From positions 846,008,001 to 846,072,000 of the forward strand of contig CM028129.1 of assembly GCA_016271365.2 (NCBI GenBank): 64,000 bases of DNA. The letters are read 5' to 3'. The stretch's first letter is position 1. Each line of letters opens with the position of its first letter. The notes under the pieces are model-generated. The model was not told the DNA's origin, ran no database searches, and saw only the letters and a list, made by a program, of their open reading frames with translations. Made by a program: the position numbers and the translations under genes. Shown in pieces: positions 31,443 through 42,460 of this stretch. Source of the DNA: Neoceratodus forsteri. Its lineage: Eukaryota > Chordata > Ceratodontiformes > Ceratodontidae.

Positions 31443-31859
31443 CTGAGACTGCTCTTTTCACCGAAGTTTCAACATCATCCTCTGGTCAGTAAGGTGAGAG
31501 TAAATTCTGGTGTTCTGTTGCTGATTTGGGGGTTTAGCACTGTGGATTATAGTAGATTAAGAGCACTGGGGAGAGGAGCTGAAACTGTTCATGACTGCAT
31601 CGGATGCTGGCGAAACAGAAATCCAAAATAGTGCCTTTTGAGCTGAAGCAGCCTGCAAAACTGCCATTTAGTGTTCCCCTTAGATTAATTTGGAATGTGC
31701 AAACTCCAAGAAACTCTCATAGCATGACTTCCTTGTACCCAGCAATGATCAAAACCAATGCATGTGCAAAAAAAAAATTATGAGTCTTTAATGTCTTGTA
31801 AGGCTCATAGTTAAACTTATATATCTCATTCACTCAATTTCAGTTTTCTCCACATGAAA
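31443..31859. other. No gene recognised
   Basis: Probable 5' flank of the L1-like copy followed by unassigned sequence. An A-run lies near 31,770. Confidence 0.4.
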
Positions 31860-31905
31860 ACACTGGATGAAGGAACCTGTGTGGCCCCAAAAGCTTATGC
31901 ACTGT
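31860..31905 (+). ncRNA. Hammerhead-like PLE tail remnant
   Basis: CACTGGATGAAGGAACCTG followed by TGGCCCCAAAAGCTTATGC has the layout of PLE terminal hammerheads (CTGATGA, stem, then GAAAGCTTATGC) with an extra G in the first core box and GAAA changed to AAAA. No PLE coding sequence adjoins it, so it is probably a 5'-truncated tail. Confidence 0.35.
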
Positions 31906-31959
31906 AACATAGATGTGCAATATCTATATAGTGCAGTTAATGGCCCTCCAGTAAGAGCC

Positions 31960-32330
31960 CTTGCTAGAAGAGGCGATCACGTATGTCCAGAGGTTTTACT
32001 ATAGCGCTGCAACAGCACTGATGCCAACATCCCTGACAGCGACAGACACAATGCTGAGAGTCGGCATTGTGCTCTTGGGATGCCAGTGTATGTTCCTCAA
32101 GGGGCTGTGCTCCCCAAAACCCCCATGTAGGGGGATCTGCCACCCACACCCCCTGGTTACTGAATATCAAACTCTGAGTCGGAGTTGTCTCAGGAAGGGG
32201 GTGCAACACCGGGAGCTGCACCACTGGTGTCTGCAGGGACCAGCACAGCGACCCAATGATGTGGGGCAAAAGCTGTTGCTGTGCTGGTCTTTGTGGTCAT
32301 GAAGTCAACCTATGGTCAGCATACCATCAT
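31960..32330 (+). repeat. Unnamed dispersed repeat with hairpin, copy 2 (inverted relative to copy 1)
   Basis: Plus-strand counterpart of the minus-strand copy at 25,031-25,530. The hairpin is kept in weaker form: CACAATGCTGA and AGTCGGCATTGTG face each other at about 32,046-32,071, with ACATCCC and GGGATG as outer arms. Confidence 0.6.
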
Positions 32331-32558
32331 GGGGACCCCGGGGGATGGGGAAGGGGAACATATTTGGGAGACAAGGTCTGCATCCCACGGCCAATTTTTT
32401 CTCTTTGCAGTAAAATCCTCTTCATAGGCAGTTATCTACACCCTTCCTGGTAGCTAGATTCACTTGTTTGCAGGCAGACCCACCACAACAGTTAGCTGTC
32501 AGCCTTTCTCTCTTGAGTGCCCCCTGGTAACAACCTCTGTTCCCCCTTTCTCAGTCAG

Positions 32559-32582
32559 TCTCTCTCTCTCTCTCTCTCTCTC
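32559..32582 (+). repeat. (TC)n microsatellite
   Basis: Twelve uninterrupted TC dinucleotides. Confidence 0.98.
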
Positions 32583-33364
32583 AAAAGCCCTATGTTTGGG
32601 CTGCATTAAAAGTAAAGGAAAAAAAATGTTTTTCCCCCTCAATCAAGTTGCCTGCTCACACACTCCTTGTAGCAGGCAGGAAGGATGCTGTATGCTGAGA
32701 CTTCTGATTCAGCCCATCACGCAGCCACACACAAAGCAGCAGCAGCTGGAGCCTGGGGTTTAAGTATGGAACCCTGAGACAATTTGAACACACAATGGCC
32801 AGCGGCTGGGGCAGTCAGTAGCCAGGCAGCACAGAAGGTAGACATGAGAGTGGCAGTGACCAAGGTTTACCTTTCAGGTTAAAGCAGTCCCATCAGCTCT
32901 CTGAGTGTCCCTCCTCAGACAGTGGCTTCAGTTGGGTCATGGTGGTAAGTCAGGTTGCCAGCAGCAGCAACATCCTTAGTCTGCAGTTTCCCCCCTCCCA
33001 AGGTAAGTTCTTGCCATGATGCAGCCAGGACTCCAATCACACATTCCCCCCTTCAGTTCCCAGCAGCAGTGGTAGGGGGTGGCAGCAGAGGACAGAGATG
33101 CTGTCCACTGTAAAGACAATTTATTGATTTAGTAGTGTGGGATGCAGGATCAGAAAACACCCAAATATCCAAAGGGTGTGGCAACTGTTCAGCTCCACTG
33201 AAGCTATTCCCATAAGGGCAGTGAAGCTGCATTTGAATCCACCCAAAGGATGTGAGCCAGAGTACTCCATAGGCACTCCAGTGATGTAAAAGGGTCACTG
33301 CTTTAGCAATTTAAAAGGGGAGTTACAGTTATTTGAAAGAGACATTTCTACGGTCAGCACTTAA
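32583..33364. other. No gene recognised
   Basis: Mixed sequence between the TC run and PLE-C. No coding or RNA signal recognised. Confidence 0.45.
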
Positions 33365-33372
33365 ATGAGACA

Positions 33373-34390
33373 TTGATGAGCTCCCATCAGCTCATCTTCA
33401 CCATGGACATCAAATCACTATACACAGAGATCCCCCACAATAATGGCCTGACAGCTTTGCAGCATTTTCTGAATAAGCATGACATCCAGCAGCCACCCAC
33501 ACACACACTTACCCGTCTAGCAGAACTTGTTCTTCAACTTGATGCTTTTTCTTTCAATAACAGTTTTTTCAGCAGGTCAGTGGAGTTGCCATGAGTACCA
33601 AGATGGGTCCCAGCTTTGCTAATCTGTTTGTGGGTTGGGTGGAGGAACAGTTTTTTCTCTCATTCACAGGGACTGTGCCTGAACTCTACAAATGCCACAC
33701 AGATGACTATGCGGTGGCTACCTCCTGTTCCAAAGAGACCCTCCAAATCTTCTTGGGCAAGTTTACCATGGCCCATCCTTCCTTTCCTTTCAGTACACTG
33801 TTGAAGTATTCTCCTCTACACTGCCTTTTCTGGATATCAAACTGTCAGGGCAGAACACTGATCTGAATAAATTAGTTTATTACAAACCCACTGACTCACA
33901 CAGTTTCTTCCTCCACAGCTCCTTCCATCCTAAACACATCAAGAATGGCCTGCCATAGTCTTAGTTTCTTAGATTTCACAGGTTCTGCAATGAAGATGAT
34001 TTTGCTGAGCAGGCCCAAATAATGCATAGCTTTTTATTAATGGGGATACCCTAAAAATGCAGTGGACAGAGCACTCTCCCAGGTCATAAACACGCCCCAT
34101 AACCTTGACCCCCATAGGAAGGATACTGTCGCACAAGATCAATGATGAATTCCACTAGTGCTTCCCTTCCATCACAGTACACCTCTTCATAGGATCATCA
34201 CCAGTAACTTTCCTATTTTGCAAACTGACACCAACATTGGTGCTTCCTTTACAGAACCACCTATTGCCGCCTACCACCAGCCATCCAACCTGTGGAATCT
34301 CCTGGTAAGGAGCAGCATACCTATTCCTAAGAGTTTCTCGCTACCAGGTACCAAACCTTGCAACATAACTTGCTGCTACACCTGAAAATT
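33373..34390 (+). pseudogene. PLE-C reverse transcriptase (broken)
   Basis: FTMDIKSLYTEIP is motif A with the catalytic Asp. After a stop at about 33,592, TKMGPSFANLFVGWVEEQF corresponds to the PLE motif TKMAPSYANLF. YKCHTDDYAVA is motif C with YIDD changed to HTDD. FLDIKL-like and YKPTDSHSFFLHSSFHPKH segments follow in shifted frames, then a thumb remnant near 34,000-34,100 and linker motifs PPIAAYHQPSNLWNLLV at about 34,260-34,310. Many stops: a dead copy. Confidence 0.82.
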
Positions 34391-34400
34391 TACTTCTAGT

Positions 34401-34763
34401 GTGACTAAAATTTGGGGGCTCACAGGTGTTTTTCACATCACCAAGGAGTTCTCATGCACCTCCACTTATGTGGTATATTGTATTCTTTTCAGGAAGTGTG
34501 CAGCTATTTACATCGGGGAAACAGGTAGATGTCTTGTTGACCATTTCAGAGAACACTATAGGGCAGTCAGGAATGGAGACACTGACAAACCCATTATATC
34601 CCACTTTATCTCCAGGGACCACAGTGTCAATGATCTTTCTGTTTGTGTCCTTCAGCAGGGCTTCTGGGATTCTGACCATAGAAAAAACATGGAAACCAAG
34701 TTGATCATCTGCCTTGGCTCCCAGCAGCCCTCCGATTTAAATGATAGACTTATTTTCTACTAA
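34401..34763 (+). pseudogene. PLE-C GIY-YIG endonuclease domain
   Basis: YVVYCILFRKCAAIYIGETG contains both halves of the GIY-YIG fold (VVYCI and YIGETG). Then come CLVDHFREHYRAVRNGDTD (the Arg/His helix), PIISHFISRDHSVNDL, VCVLQQGF and METKLIICLGSQQP with the conserved Glu and the C-terminal Leu-rich segment. This is a full-length C-terminal PLE nuclease in one open frame and the best-preserved part of PLE-C. Confidence 0.9.
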
Positions 34764-34939
34764 TATATTTCAGCCACCCCTTCTTTTCCCGAAAGTATGT
34801 TTGTATCTGTACACATCTATTTTCTTTTCCACAGATGTCTCCATCTATGTCTCCTTCCCCCACATTTGTCAACTTTTAGCCTTCTTTCAGCCATACCCAA
34901 GGGCCGGGAGTCGAGGTCTTCCCCAGCATCTCATCCAAC

Positions 34940-35815
34940 CTGGGCGGTGTTATGTAATGTTAGGTCTATTAAAAACAAGACAGCTATTATAACTGATCTT
35001 GTTGAAATGGTAGACCTGGCATGCATCACCAAGACCTAGCTGGATGACAATGCAGGCCCAGTGTTGGCTTCTGCAGTTCCAGCTGGGTTCTCAGTGATTC
35101 ATTGCCTGAGGCTGGATCATAGGGGTGGGGTGTAGCCATCTTTTTAAGACCGAACTGGGCCTTGTAGATGTTCCAGTGGGGACCACCAGATCCTTTGATG
35201 TGTTATGGGTGAGGATGTAGGTTGCAGGATACTCCTCATCTGCTGTCCACCAGGTGATGGGGGTTTATTCCTGCAGGAGATTGCGACTTCGTCATCGACA
35301 TGGTGCTGGAATTCCCCAGATGGATAATTCTGGGGGATTTCAATGCCTGGGTCGATGATGAACTCTTGCAATTTGGTCAAAATCTCCTCCAGCTAATGAC
35401 AACACTGGTTCTTACACAGGTTGTTACCTCCTCTATCCATATAGGAGGCTACTCATTGGATCTACTGTTCCTCCTGGGGATGGAGATCATTGATTTGGGG
35501 GTGGAAGCACTCAGTTGTTCTGACCATCACACCATAGACTTCAGTTTTGGGGCTCCCCCAAATGGACCTACCCCTTTGGAGATGGTTCGGTACCACCTCT
35601 TGAAAGGAGTTGCCCCAGATGGTCTATCAGCAGTGCTGGACCTATCGGGATTGCTGGATGAAAGCACAAGTCCTGGGGATCTAGTACTTGCCTATAATAA
35701 GGCAGTGGGAGATGCACTGGACTTGATTGCTCCTGTTCATGTTCGACCATTCACTCTTTGCCCAAGATCCCCCTGGTTTGATGGGTCCTTGAAGGAGTTG
35801 AGATGAAGTGGTCAA
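34940..35815 (+). pseudogene. L2 apurinic/apyrimidinic-type endonuclease domain
   Basis: CNVRSIKNKTAIITDLVEMV and LACITKT lead the N-terminal EN block, which is broken by stops between 35,037 and 35,300. From 35,300 the frame is open: WIILGDFNAWVDDEL (the GDFN motif), GGYSLDLLFL, LSCSDHHTIDFSF (SDH motif holding the catalytic Asp-His) and SPWFDGSLKELR. Family knowledge: this domain nicks target DNA to prime reverse transcription. Confidence 0.85.
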
Positions 35816-35944
35816 AGGCTAGAGAAAGCATGGCAGAAGTCCGGCCTGGATGCTGACAGGCTTAGATTGATGGATCATTATGATGGCTAGCAATCAGAAA
35901 TCACCCATAAGAAGGCAGAATTCCTGTCAAGGGAGATTTCTGCT

Positions 35945-37746
35945 GTGCAGAACCGACTGGCTCAACTCTTTCATACTGTGGACAGATTGTGCAATCCAAT
36001 CTGTTTGCATTCTGGAAGAGTTTTTTCACAAGTTAAGTGTGATGAGCTAGCCCAGTTTTTCGTGGATAAGGTTGCCAGCATCAGGTCTGGAATCGGCCCG
36101 GCTCCTTCCACGAGGGGTTGTGGAGGTCGATGGGAAGTGGTGAGTACCTGGTCTGTCTGGACAGATTTCGGTCGACTAGAATTCATGGACATTGTGAAGA
36201 TTGTCCAGACTCTGCATCCAACCTGTTGTAGTTTGGATCTGGGCCCTACCTCCCTTTTAGTGGGATGTGTAGATGTTATCTGCCCAATCCTAGCTGAAAT
36301 TGTATGGAGATCCTTGGAGAGGGGAACCTTTCTGGGTCCCTTAAAGGATGCAGTCATTAGATCACTCCTGAAAAAAACCTCCTTGGATCCCATTGATCCA
36401 ACCAACTACCGACCTGTCTCTAACCTCCCCTTTGTGGGGAAGGTTATTAAGAAGGTGGTTGCGTTGCAACATGGCAATCACCTGGAAACTCACAGTGTCT
36501 ATGAAGCTCTCCAGTCTGGATTTAAGAAGAGGCATAACATGGAGACTGCCCTTGTCTTGGTACTAAATGATCTCCTGATGGCGAGAGATTGAAAGGCTTG
36601 TACCATCTTGGTCCTTCTTGATCTCTCCACAGCCTTTGACACTGTGGACCATGAGATGCTTCTGGAGGCCCTGTGGGTCCTTTGTGGCCTGGCAGGCACA
36701 GTCCTCAAATGGTTTCGATCTTTCCTAAAAGGCAGGTCTCAGAGGGTGGTCACTGGAATTTATTCCTCTGATGCCTTCTCCTGTCCTGTGGGGTCCTGCA
36801 GGGCTCCATACTGGCTCCCATGTTGCTTGCAGTGTATATGCTGCCCTTAGGAGATATCATTAGGTGATACGGTTTGAGCTTTCACTGCTACACAGATGAT
36901 ACTCAGCTGTATATGTCCTTTGTGCCCGGACAGGTTGATGCGGTTTCCATGCTAAATAGGTGCCTTTCTGAGATCAAAGACTAGATGAGCTCGAGTTGGC
37001 TGAGGTTGAATCCAGATAAGACTGAGGTGCTGGTTGTGGAACCAGGCCACCCAGCGGCGGGTTTTGGTGCTGGGCACATGTCATGCCTTTGGCTTGATGG
37101 TGTCCAGCTTATTACTTCAGATTGGGTGCATAACCTGGGCGTTGTTTTTGATGATGGCTTGACCTTGAAGTGTCAGGTGTTAGCTGTGGTCAAATCCTCA
37201 TTTTACCATCTGAGGAACATCATCTGGGTGAAACACCTGATTCCCCTTGGTGACCTTCCAACACTGGTCCACGCCTTCATTACTACCTGTCTCGACTACT
37301 GCAATGCCTTCTACCTAGGGCTGTCTGGGGTTGATATCTGCCACTTGCTGCTAGTGCAGAATGCTACAGCCAGGTTATTGACTGGTACCTCTAGGTCCAG
37401 TCATATTACTCCTGTTCTGCGTGAACTGCACTGGCTGTCGGTTCAGTGGCTGATCACCTATAAGGTAGGCTTGCTTACCTTTAAAGCCCTACACAAACTG
37501 GAACCTGATAACCCTAAAGATCTCCTGATTCCCTACTCCCCTAATTGCCCTCTCCAATCTGCCAATGAGGGATTGCTAGAGATTCCCAGGGTTCGTCTTA
37601 AAACATCTGGAGCACGTGCTTTTTCATTTGCAGCACCGACTCTGTGGAGTTCTCTACCTCGTCAGTTAAGAGAATGCCTCACCATCACAAATTTTAAATC
37701 AATGTTGAAATATATTTGTTTTCATTGGCCTTCCCTGATTAATTGA
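35945..37746 (+). pseudogene. L2 reverse transcriptase and C-terminal domain
   Basis: Segments in order: FFVDKVASIR (spacer), DAVIRSLLKKTSLDPIDPTN, NYRPVSNLPFVGKVIKKVV, QSGFKKRHNMETALV, a TGA at 36,590, then LLDLSTAFDTVDHEMLLEAL (motif A), WFRSFLKGRSQRVVTG, a frame-broken PVGSCRAPYW stretch where PQGSILAPML is expected, HCYTDDTQLYMS (YADD changed to YTDD, about 36,884-36,905), WLRLNPDKTEVLVV and a long open C-terminus 36,985-37,746 (LDYCNAFYLGLSG, RLLTGTSRSSHITPVLRELH). Three main breaks make it inactive. Confidence 0.87.
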
Positions 37747-38091
37747 ATTGAACTGTGTTGATTTTAATAATTTTATATTCTGTTTTAATGTATTTATAAT
37801 CTGTGAAGCACCTTGGTTTTGAAAGGTGCTATAAAAATAAAGATTGATTTGATTTGATTTGATTCTTACTAGGCCCTGCTAATTAGTCCACCCCTGGGGA
37901 CTTCTCTAGCTCATTCACTGCTATTATGCCTTGTCACTTCCATCATCATCTTTTTGTTTTCCAGATTCTGTCCTTATCTTGCCATTTATCATTTCTTCTC
38001 CCAGAGCTTCCCCCTTTTTTCCCCATATATATTTATTTCTTGATTTACCTCTTCTCTACACTAATTTTGCTTTTTCTCTTTAAGATATTTG

Positions 38092-38120
38092 CTAAAGAAG
38101 ACCTATGGTCAAAACGTTGA
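38092..38120 (+). ncRNA. Degraded hammerhead-like motif at the PLE-C 3' end
   Basis: CTAAAGAAGACC, TAT, GGTCAAAACGTTG. The layout equals the PLE-type core CTGAAGA, stem, GAAACGTTG, with one substitution in each core box and a GACC/GGTC stem still paired. Likely inactive. Confidence 0.4.
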
Positions 38121-38214
38121 TTTTTAACTCTATTTTCTATTTTCAATGTGCATTTAATATAACCATTTTGTTTTGTTTTCAGACCACATGCTGATGCAGC
38201 ACCTTGTTTTTGTT

Positions 38215-38330
38215 TTTACATTGTTATACTGTGTGAACTTCCCCTACTCAGTATTTTAATTGAGACACTGCTATACTGTGTGAACTTGTCGCTGCTCAAC
38301 ATTTTAATGAGACTTTGCTATATTTATTAA
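38215..38330 (+). repeat. Minisatellite, 47-bp unit, left part
   Basis: Units with CTATACTGTGTGAACTT start at 38,225, 38,272 and 38,318, each followed by CTCAGTATTTTAAT-like text. The array stops at the LINE-C 3' end and resumes at 41,165. Confidence 0.85.
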
Positions 38331-41165
38331 TTAGAATTTCGGATAAATACCTTTGTGCCAATGGCTCTTTTACAAAGGTTCTACATCAGTATACAAAGAA
38401 TAGAAGTACAGTTTGTGTGAGATTAGCAGGCAAGCAGTTTGAATACAAAATTCAGTACAGGGTATACATGGTCTAAAGCTACAGGTGATATAAATAACAG
38501 TTAGAACAACATAATCAGGCATACATTTAAGAATGATGAGTATCAACAAATAATATTTACATGAATTAAAGCTGCCAGAAGGGCACTGTCAAAGGGAAAG
38601 GTAGAGTGGAAAAAACTGAGTTGCTGCCAATTGTGCCATGTAGCGTAGAAAAGTGGAATAGAGAGTGGGTGTAGAGGGGTAACAGAGGGAGGTAGAAGGA
38701 GAGGTGGGTGGGAGACAAGAATTGGGGAACAAGTGCAACATTGGGTGGGGTGAGTAGATTAGAAAAGAGAGAGAGAGAGGAAGGGAGTTGAAGGAGGGTA
38801 AGAGAGGAAAGTGGTGGACCTGGGCTAGGGAGAGAGGCAGGGATAGATATGGGGAGTGTGGTGGCAAGCAGAGGTGGTGATAGTAGAGAGGCGTGAAGAA
38901 CAGAAGTGACTACCTGGGAGGTTAGGAGAAATAGTCACAGGTGGCTCTGGACACAAGCATTTGACGTAGCTTGTGCTTGAACGAGCAGAGGGTGCCTAAG
39001 TTGGTGAGTTCACTGCCCAGGGAGTTAAACATCTTAGGTGATCTACCTGCAAAAGACCGCTGGCCTTGGGCGGTGCAACAGTGGGGAACAGCTAGAGAAT
39101 AGTTGTCAGAGCTTCTTGTGTAATGGGGGTGGTTGGCTGGGCTTAAGAAAGCCTGAATCCCAGGGGGCATGAGTCCCATCAATGACTTTTTTGCTAGTAG
39201 GCAGGTTTGGAAAGTAATCCTTCCCTGAAGTTGTAGCCAGTTTGACTGTTCGTAGAGGTTGCAGGTATGTGTGTGGTGGGCAGCACCAGTAAGCAGTCTG
39301 GAGGCCCTATTCAGCACTGTAAGAATTTGCCATAGTGCTGTAGCTGTGGCTGCTCTGTAGGTAACAAGCCCATAATCAATGATGGAGACAATAGAGCTGT
39401 GTATTGTTAGCTTAAGGGCATCCGGTGTCAGGCAGTGTCTATGTTTATAGAGAAGGCCTATACGGATATTTACAGATTTTGCTACTGAAGCGATATGGCT
39501 GGAGAAGCACAGAGTAGGGTCCAGGGTTATACCAAGATATTTGAAAGTCTGTGTCTGGTCCAGGGTCATACCTGAGCTGTTTTTGATTGCTAACTGTTGG
39601 TGTTTATGTTTGTTATGTGTGCCATGGAACAGCATAGTCTTTGTTTTCTTGCAATTTAGCACTAGTTTCTGTGAGACAAACCAGGCCTCAACTTGCTTGA
39701 AACTTTCCTGCAGTTATTTCTCCAAGAGGGAGGGGCCAGAATTCTTGGAGAAAATCACTGCGTCATCAGCATACAAGAATGTTTTCATCACAGGCAGAAG
39801 GGAGATTGTTCAGGAAGATGCTGAAAAGAAGGGGTCCCAATACTGACCCTTGGGGAACACCAGCCCGGACAGGTAGTTTGGAGGAGAGGGAATCACCAAT
39901 TTTAACTTGTGACCAGTTGGAGAGATAACTGTTGAACCATTGTAAAGTGTCATGAGAAAGCCCTAAGTTGCCAAGTTGTTCCAGTAGTAATGGATGTTTG
40001 ACTGTATCGAAAGCCTTCGAAGGTCTATAAAGGTGGCACCAGCAAGTTGTCCTTGGTCTAGTGCTAGATGAATGTGGCCTATAAATTCAAGGACGGCAGA
40101 GGTGGTGCTATGTCCTTTGCAAAAGCTGTGTTGCTGTGGGCATTGCAAGTTGTATTTCTCCAAGTACTCTACCAATTGGTCTGTGACGATTCTTTCAAAA
40201 GCTTTGGATAAAGCAGGTAGGATGGAGATGGACCTGTAGTTACAGTGTAATGTCCTATCCCCAGACTTGTGTATTGGGGCTACCAGGGTGGACTTCCACT
40301 TGAGTGGGAACTGGGAGAGCATGAGGGACCAGTTAATAATCTTGGTAAGAGGGCGCAGGACATCGTCAAGGGTGAGGGCGATGAGCTTCAAGTCAAGTGT
40401 GTCCCAACTTGATCTGGATTTTCTGAGCACCTTGAGGAGGTATTTTTTGGCATCCCTTTCAGTAACTACCTTGAAATAGAAATGTGGATGGTTTGTATCC
40501 TGAGTCTGTTGATAGTGGGAGGCCGTGGTTTGGTTGGTGTCAAAGAAGTTAGAGGGAAGCACATGGCTGAGGTCAGTGAATGCCAGATTGAAAGTATTGG
40601 CAATTGTGGTGGGGTTCAGGGTGTTGCTGCCATCAGCCTTTAGCATATTAGAAGTTGCTTTGGACTTTTTCTATCACTTCAGAGAGACTTTGCCAGAATT
40701 TCATTCCATCCGACCATGAGTTTCATAGGGTGCTGCTGTAGTAGCTGGCTTTTTCAGTGCGGATAGCTCTGGTACAGGCATTCCTAGTGGCCCTGTATGT
40801 CTGAAACTCTGCTTGGTTGCCAGAGGCTATAGCACAAGCCCATAGCAGGTCCCGAGCTTTTAGTTGATCTAGGAGTTTGCCTGTGATCCAAGGGGTTGTT
40901 AAGGCCTTTAAGTCTGCATTTCTTAAAAGGGTCATGGATATCACATGCTGCACTGAACTTTGAGATGAAGTATTGAAGTGCAGCATCAACAACCAAAGCA
41001 GTGTCAATTGGTGACCAGTCTTGTTGTCACAGGAGTGCCTTAAGTGGTGCAAGGTGTCCCTTGATTAGCATCTGACTGTTGATAGTTTTTGTGGGTTGTT
41101 TATTGAATTTATTTGACCATATGCACTGGACTGGGGAATGGTCACTAATGGCATCAGGGAAAACT
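38325..41165 (-). mobile_element. LINE-C: 5'-truncated non-LTR element inside a minisatellite
   Basis: Left-pointing LINE whose 3' end (about 38,325) and 5' break (about 41,165) both adjoin the same 47-50 bp minisatellite, which proves it is an insertion. The 3' end has a TTAATAAATATAG-like tail on the minus strand. Its proteins are related to, but distinct from, LINE-A/B. Confidence 0.8.
38922..41165 (-). pseudogene. LINE-C endonuclease remnant, reverse transcriptase and C-terminus
   Basis: From the right: HSTVFPDAISDHSPVQCIWS (end of the endonuclease, SDH motif), a spacer, then KSTLVAPIHKSGDRTLHCNY, RSISILPALSKAFERIV and QQHSFCKGHSTTSAV. Motif A is split by a one-base frameshift (FIDL, then SKAFDTVKHPLLL). 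VRAGVPQGSVLGPLLFSIFL and YADDAVIFSKNSG follow (catalytic YADD intact, about 39,770), then the open C-terminus 39,662-38,922 with FKYLGITLDPTLCFSSHI and IIDYGLVTYRAAT. One YADD box and few stops suggest moderate age. Confidence 0.85.
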
Positions 41166-41390
41166 GTACTATGTAAACTTGCCCTTGTCCAGCATTTAAA
41201 TGAGAGACATAGCATTACAGAGTGAATTTACCTGTTTCCCAGTATTTTAAACCAACACATCACAGTATTGTGTGAATTTGCCTAATACTCAGTATTTTAT
41301 AAGGACACTGCATCACTGTGTGAATCTGCCTACTGCTCAGTAATTTGAATAGACAATGCTTTCCTGTGTGAATCAGCCCAACCTATTATG
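41165..41390 (+). repeat. Minisatellite, 47-50 bp unit, right part
   Basis: AGTATTTTA-like markers at 41,191, 41,241, 41,291 and 41,339 (spacing 50, 50, 48). Units contain GTGTGAATTTGCC and ACACTGCATCACTGTG, the counterpart of the array ending at 38,330. Confidence 0.85.
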
Positions 41391-41902
41391 CCTCACTTTG
41401 TGAACTGCCGAGCTACTAACTGTGATACCCACTCCGAAATTAACTGTGTTAATCTCCTGAAGTGTAAAGTGAGGACTGACACAAAGACATTCTATCATGC
41501 ATGAATAGCAGACGACACCTGTTTTAACAAGAACTTTATTGTAACAGCTACAGCCTGCTTTCTTTGTTCCATGCACACTTCTGTTCTGGGTCCAGCCTTT
41601 AAATTACAGTTAGGATGGTAGTCAAACAAGATCACCCCCTGAATCTTCTTTACTATAGCCAATCCCTGCTAGGAAGAAATGGCAGATTAAGAGCAACACC
41701 AGCTCAATAGCCAGGGACTTCAGTGTACAGTGGGATGGGGCTTTTTTTATAGAAACAATGAAAGCAGCCAGATCCAAGAGTGATGAAGGCGGCCAGATCC
41801 AAAAATGAGGAAAGCTGCAAGACCTTTAGAACACAATTTGGTGTGTCTTTCTGGCAATAAGATATTTTTGGCGAAGTTTTAGCCACAGCTAAGCAATTTA
41901 AA
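41391..41902. other. No gene recognised
   Basis: A minus-strand AATAAA-type signal near 41,530 and a short duplicated GGCCAGATCC word at about 41,767/41,793 are the only features seen. An isolated LTR is conceivable but unsupported. Confidence 0.35.
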
Positions 41903-42220
41903 TCACAAATTGTAATGAGAAAAAAAAATAATGTGACCTATTGGGAACTGAACCTAGGAATACCATCTTGGTGCTCTAACTACGGAGTTACAGGCTCACA
42001 TGGTTGGCCCTGGGGTTCCTGGACACATTTCCTTTCACTGATATTATATATTCTGCAACTAGGAATAATCAAGATGATAATTAGATATTGGGGGGGGGAC
42101 CTCAGGTCCAAACCATGTAAGCCTGTAACTCAGTGGTTAGAGAACCATGATAGTAGTCTGGGGCAAGGGTTCAATTCCCAATAGGTTGCATTATTTCTTT
42201 CTCACTACAGTTTGTACTTC
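41903..42220. repeat. Head-to-head inverted pair of tRNA-like sequences
   Basis: Left arm (minus, 41,903-42,009) and right arm (plus, 42,109-42,220) are imperfect complements of about 105 bp around a 100-bp spacer. The right arm reads TAACTCAGTGGTTAGAG (A-box-like) and GGGTTCAATTCCC (B-box-like). Its ends GCCTGT and ATAGGT can pair as an acceptor stem. The left arm has TAACTCCGTAGTTAGAG and GGTTCAGTTCCC. Both continue outward into TGCATTATTT/CACATTATTT and T-rich text. They are tRNA-derived rather than functional tRNA genes; SINE heads or a foldback element fit. Confidence 0.7.
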
Positions 42221-42231
42221 TTTGTGAAAAC

Positions 42232-42460
42232 CCTGTTCAGCAGTCTGCAATGACTTCTTCACCACTGATCAGAGGGTCTAATGAAAGAATCCAGTTTCTA
42301 CTACACTCTGTCTGGTGGTCTACAACAACTACCTCACCGGTAACCAGTGGGTCTGATAAAACAATCCAGTTTCTGCTTCACCCTGACTGGTGAACCATAA
42401 CAACCTCTTTACCGGTGACTACAGGGTCAGATGAAAGAGTTATGCAACTGCATCTTGCCT
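42232..42460 (+). repeat. Three imperfect tandem units of about 77 bp
   Basis: Units starting near 42,232, 42,311 and 42,387 share TCTRCAAYRACT-like text, CTCACCGGTAACCAGTGGGT, and AAWCAATCCAGTTTCTGC. The third is the most diverged. Confidence 0.65.

Larger units (their letters stand above)
34905..37862 (+). mobile_element. L2 LINE inserted in PLE-C
   Basis: Nearly 3 kb, endonuclease to 3' tail. It ends with GAAGCACCTTGGTTTTGAAA, GGTGCTATAAAAATAAAG and a GATTTGATTTGATTTGATT repeat tail. The shape (short motif resembling AAGCGCTTTG...GCGCTATAAA, then a microsatellite tail) is characteristic of L2 3' ends. It starts near the RSIKNKTAII motif of the endonuclease, so the N-terminus or ORF1 is missing. 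Confidence 0.85.
33365..38150 (+). mobile_element. PLE-C: Penelope-like element, interrupted by an L2 LINE
   Basis: Right-pointing PLE: RT (33,373-34,390), GIY-YIG endonuclease (34,401-34,763), pyrimidine-rich 3' UTR (34,764-34,904 and again 37,863-38,090), and a degraded hammerhead-like motif at 38,092-38,120. An L2 element (about 34,905-37,862) sits inside the 3' UTR. Both UTR parts share the same C/T-rich character. The 5' end lacks the N-terminal domain and RT fingers. Confidence 0.78.

Noticed and set aside
38589..38867. Leu/Ser/Pro-rich frame on the minus strand as a signal-peptide protein
   Set aside because: It is the purine-rich 3' UTR of LINE-C read in antisense (GAGAGAGG-type repeats).
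42121..42188. Functional tRNA gene
   Set aside because: A- and B-box-like motifs and a weak acceptor stem exist, but the anticodon arm does not fold well and an inverted twin lies 100 bp away, so tRNA-derived repeat is better.
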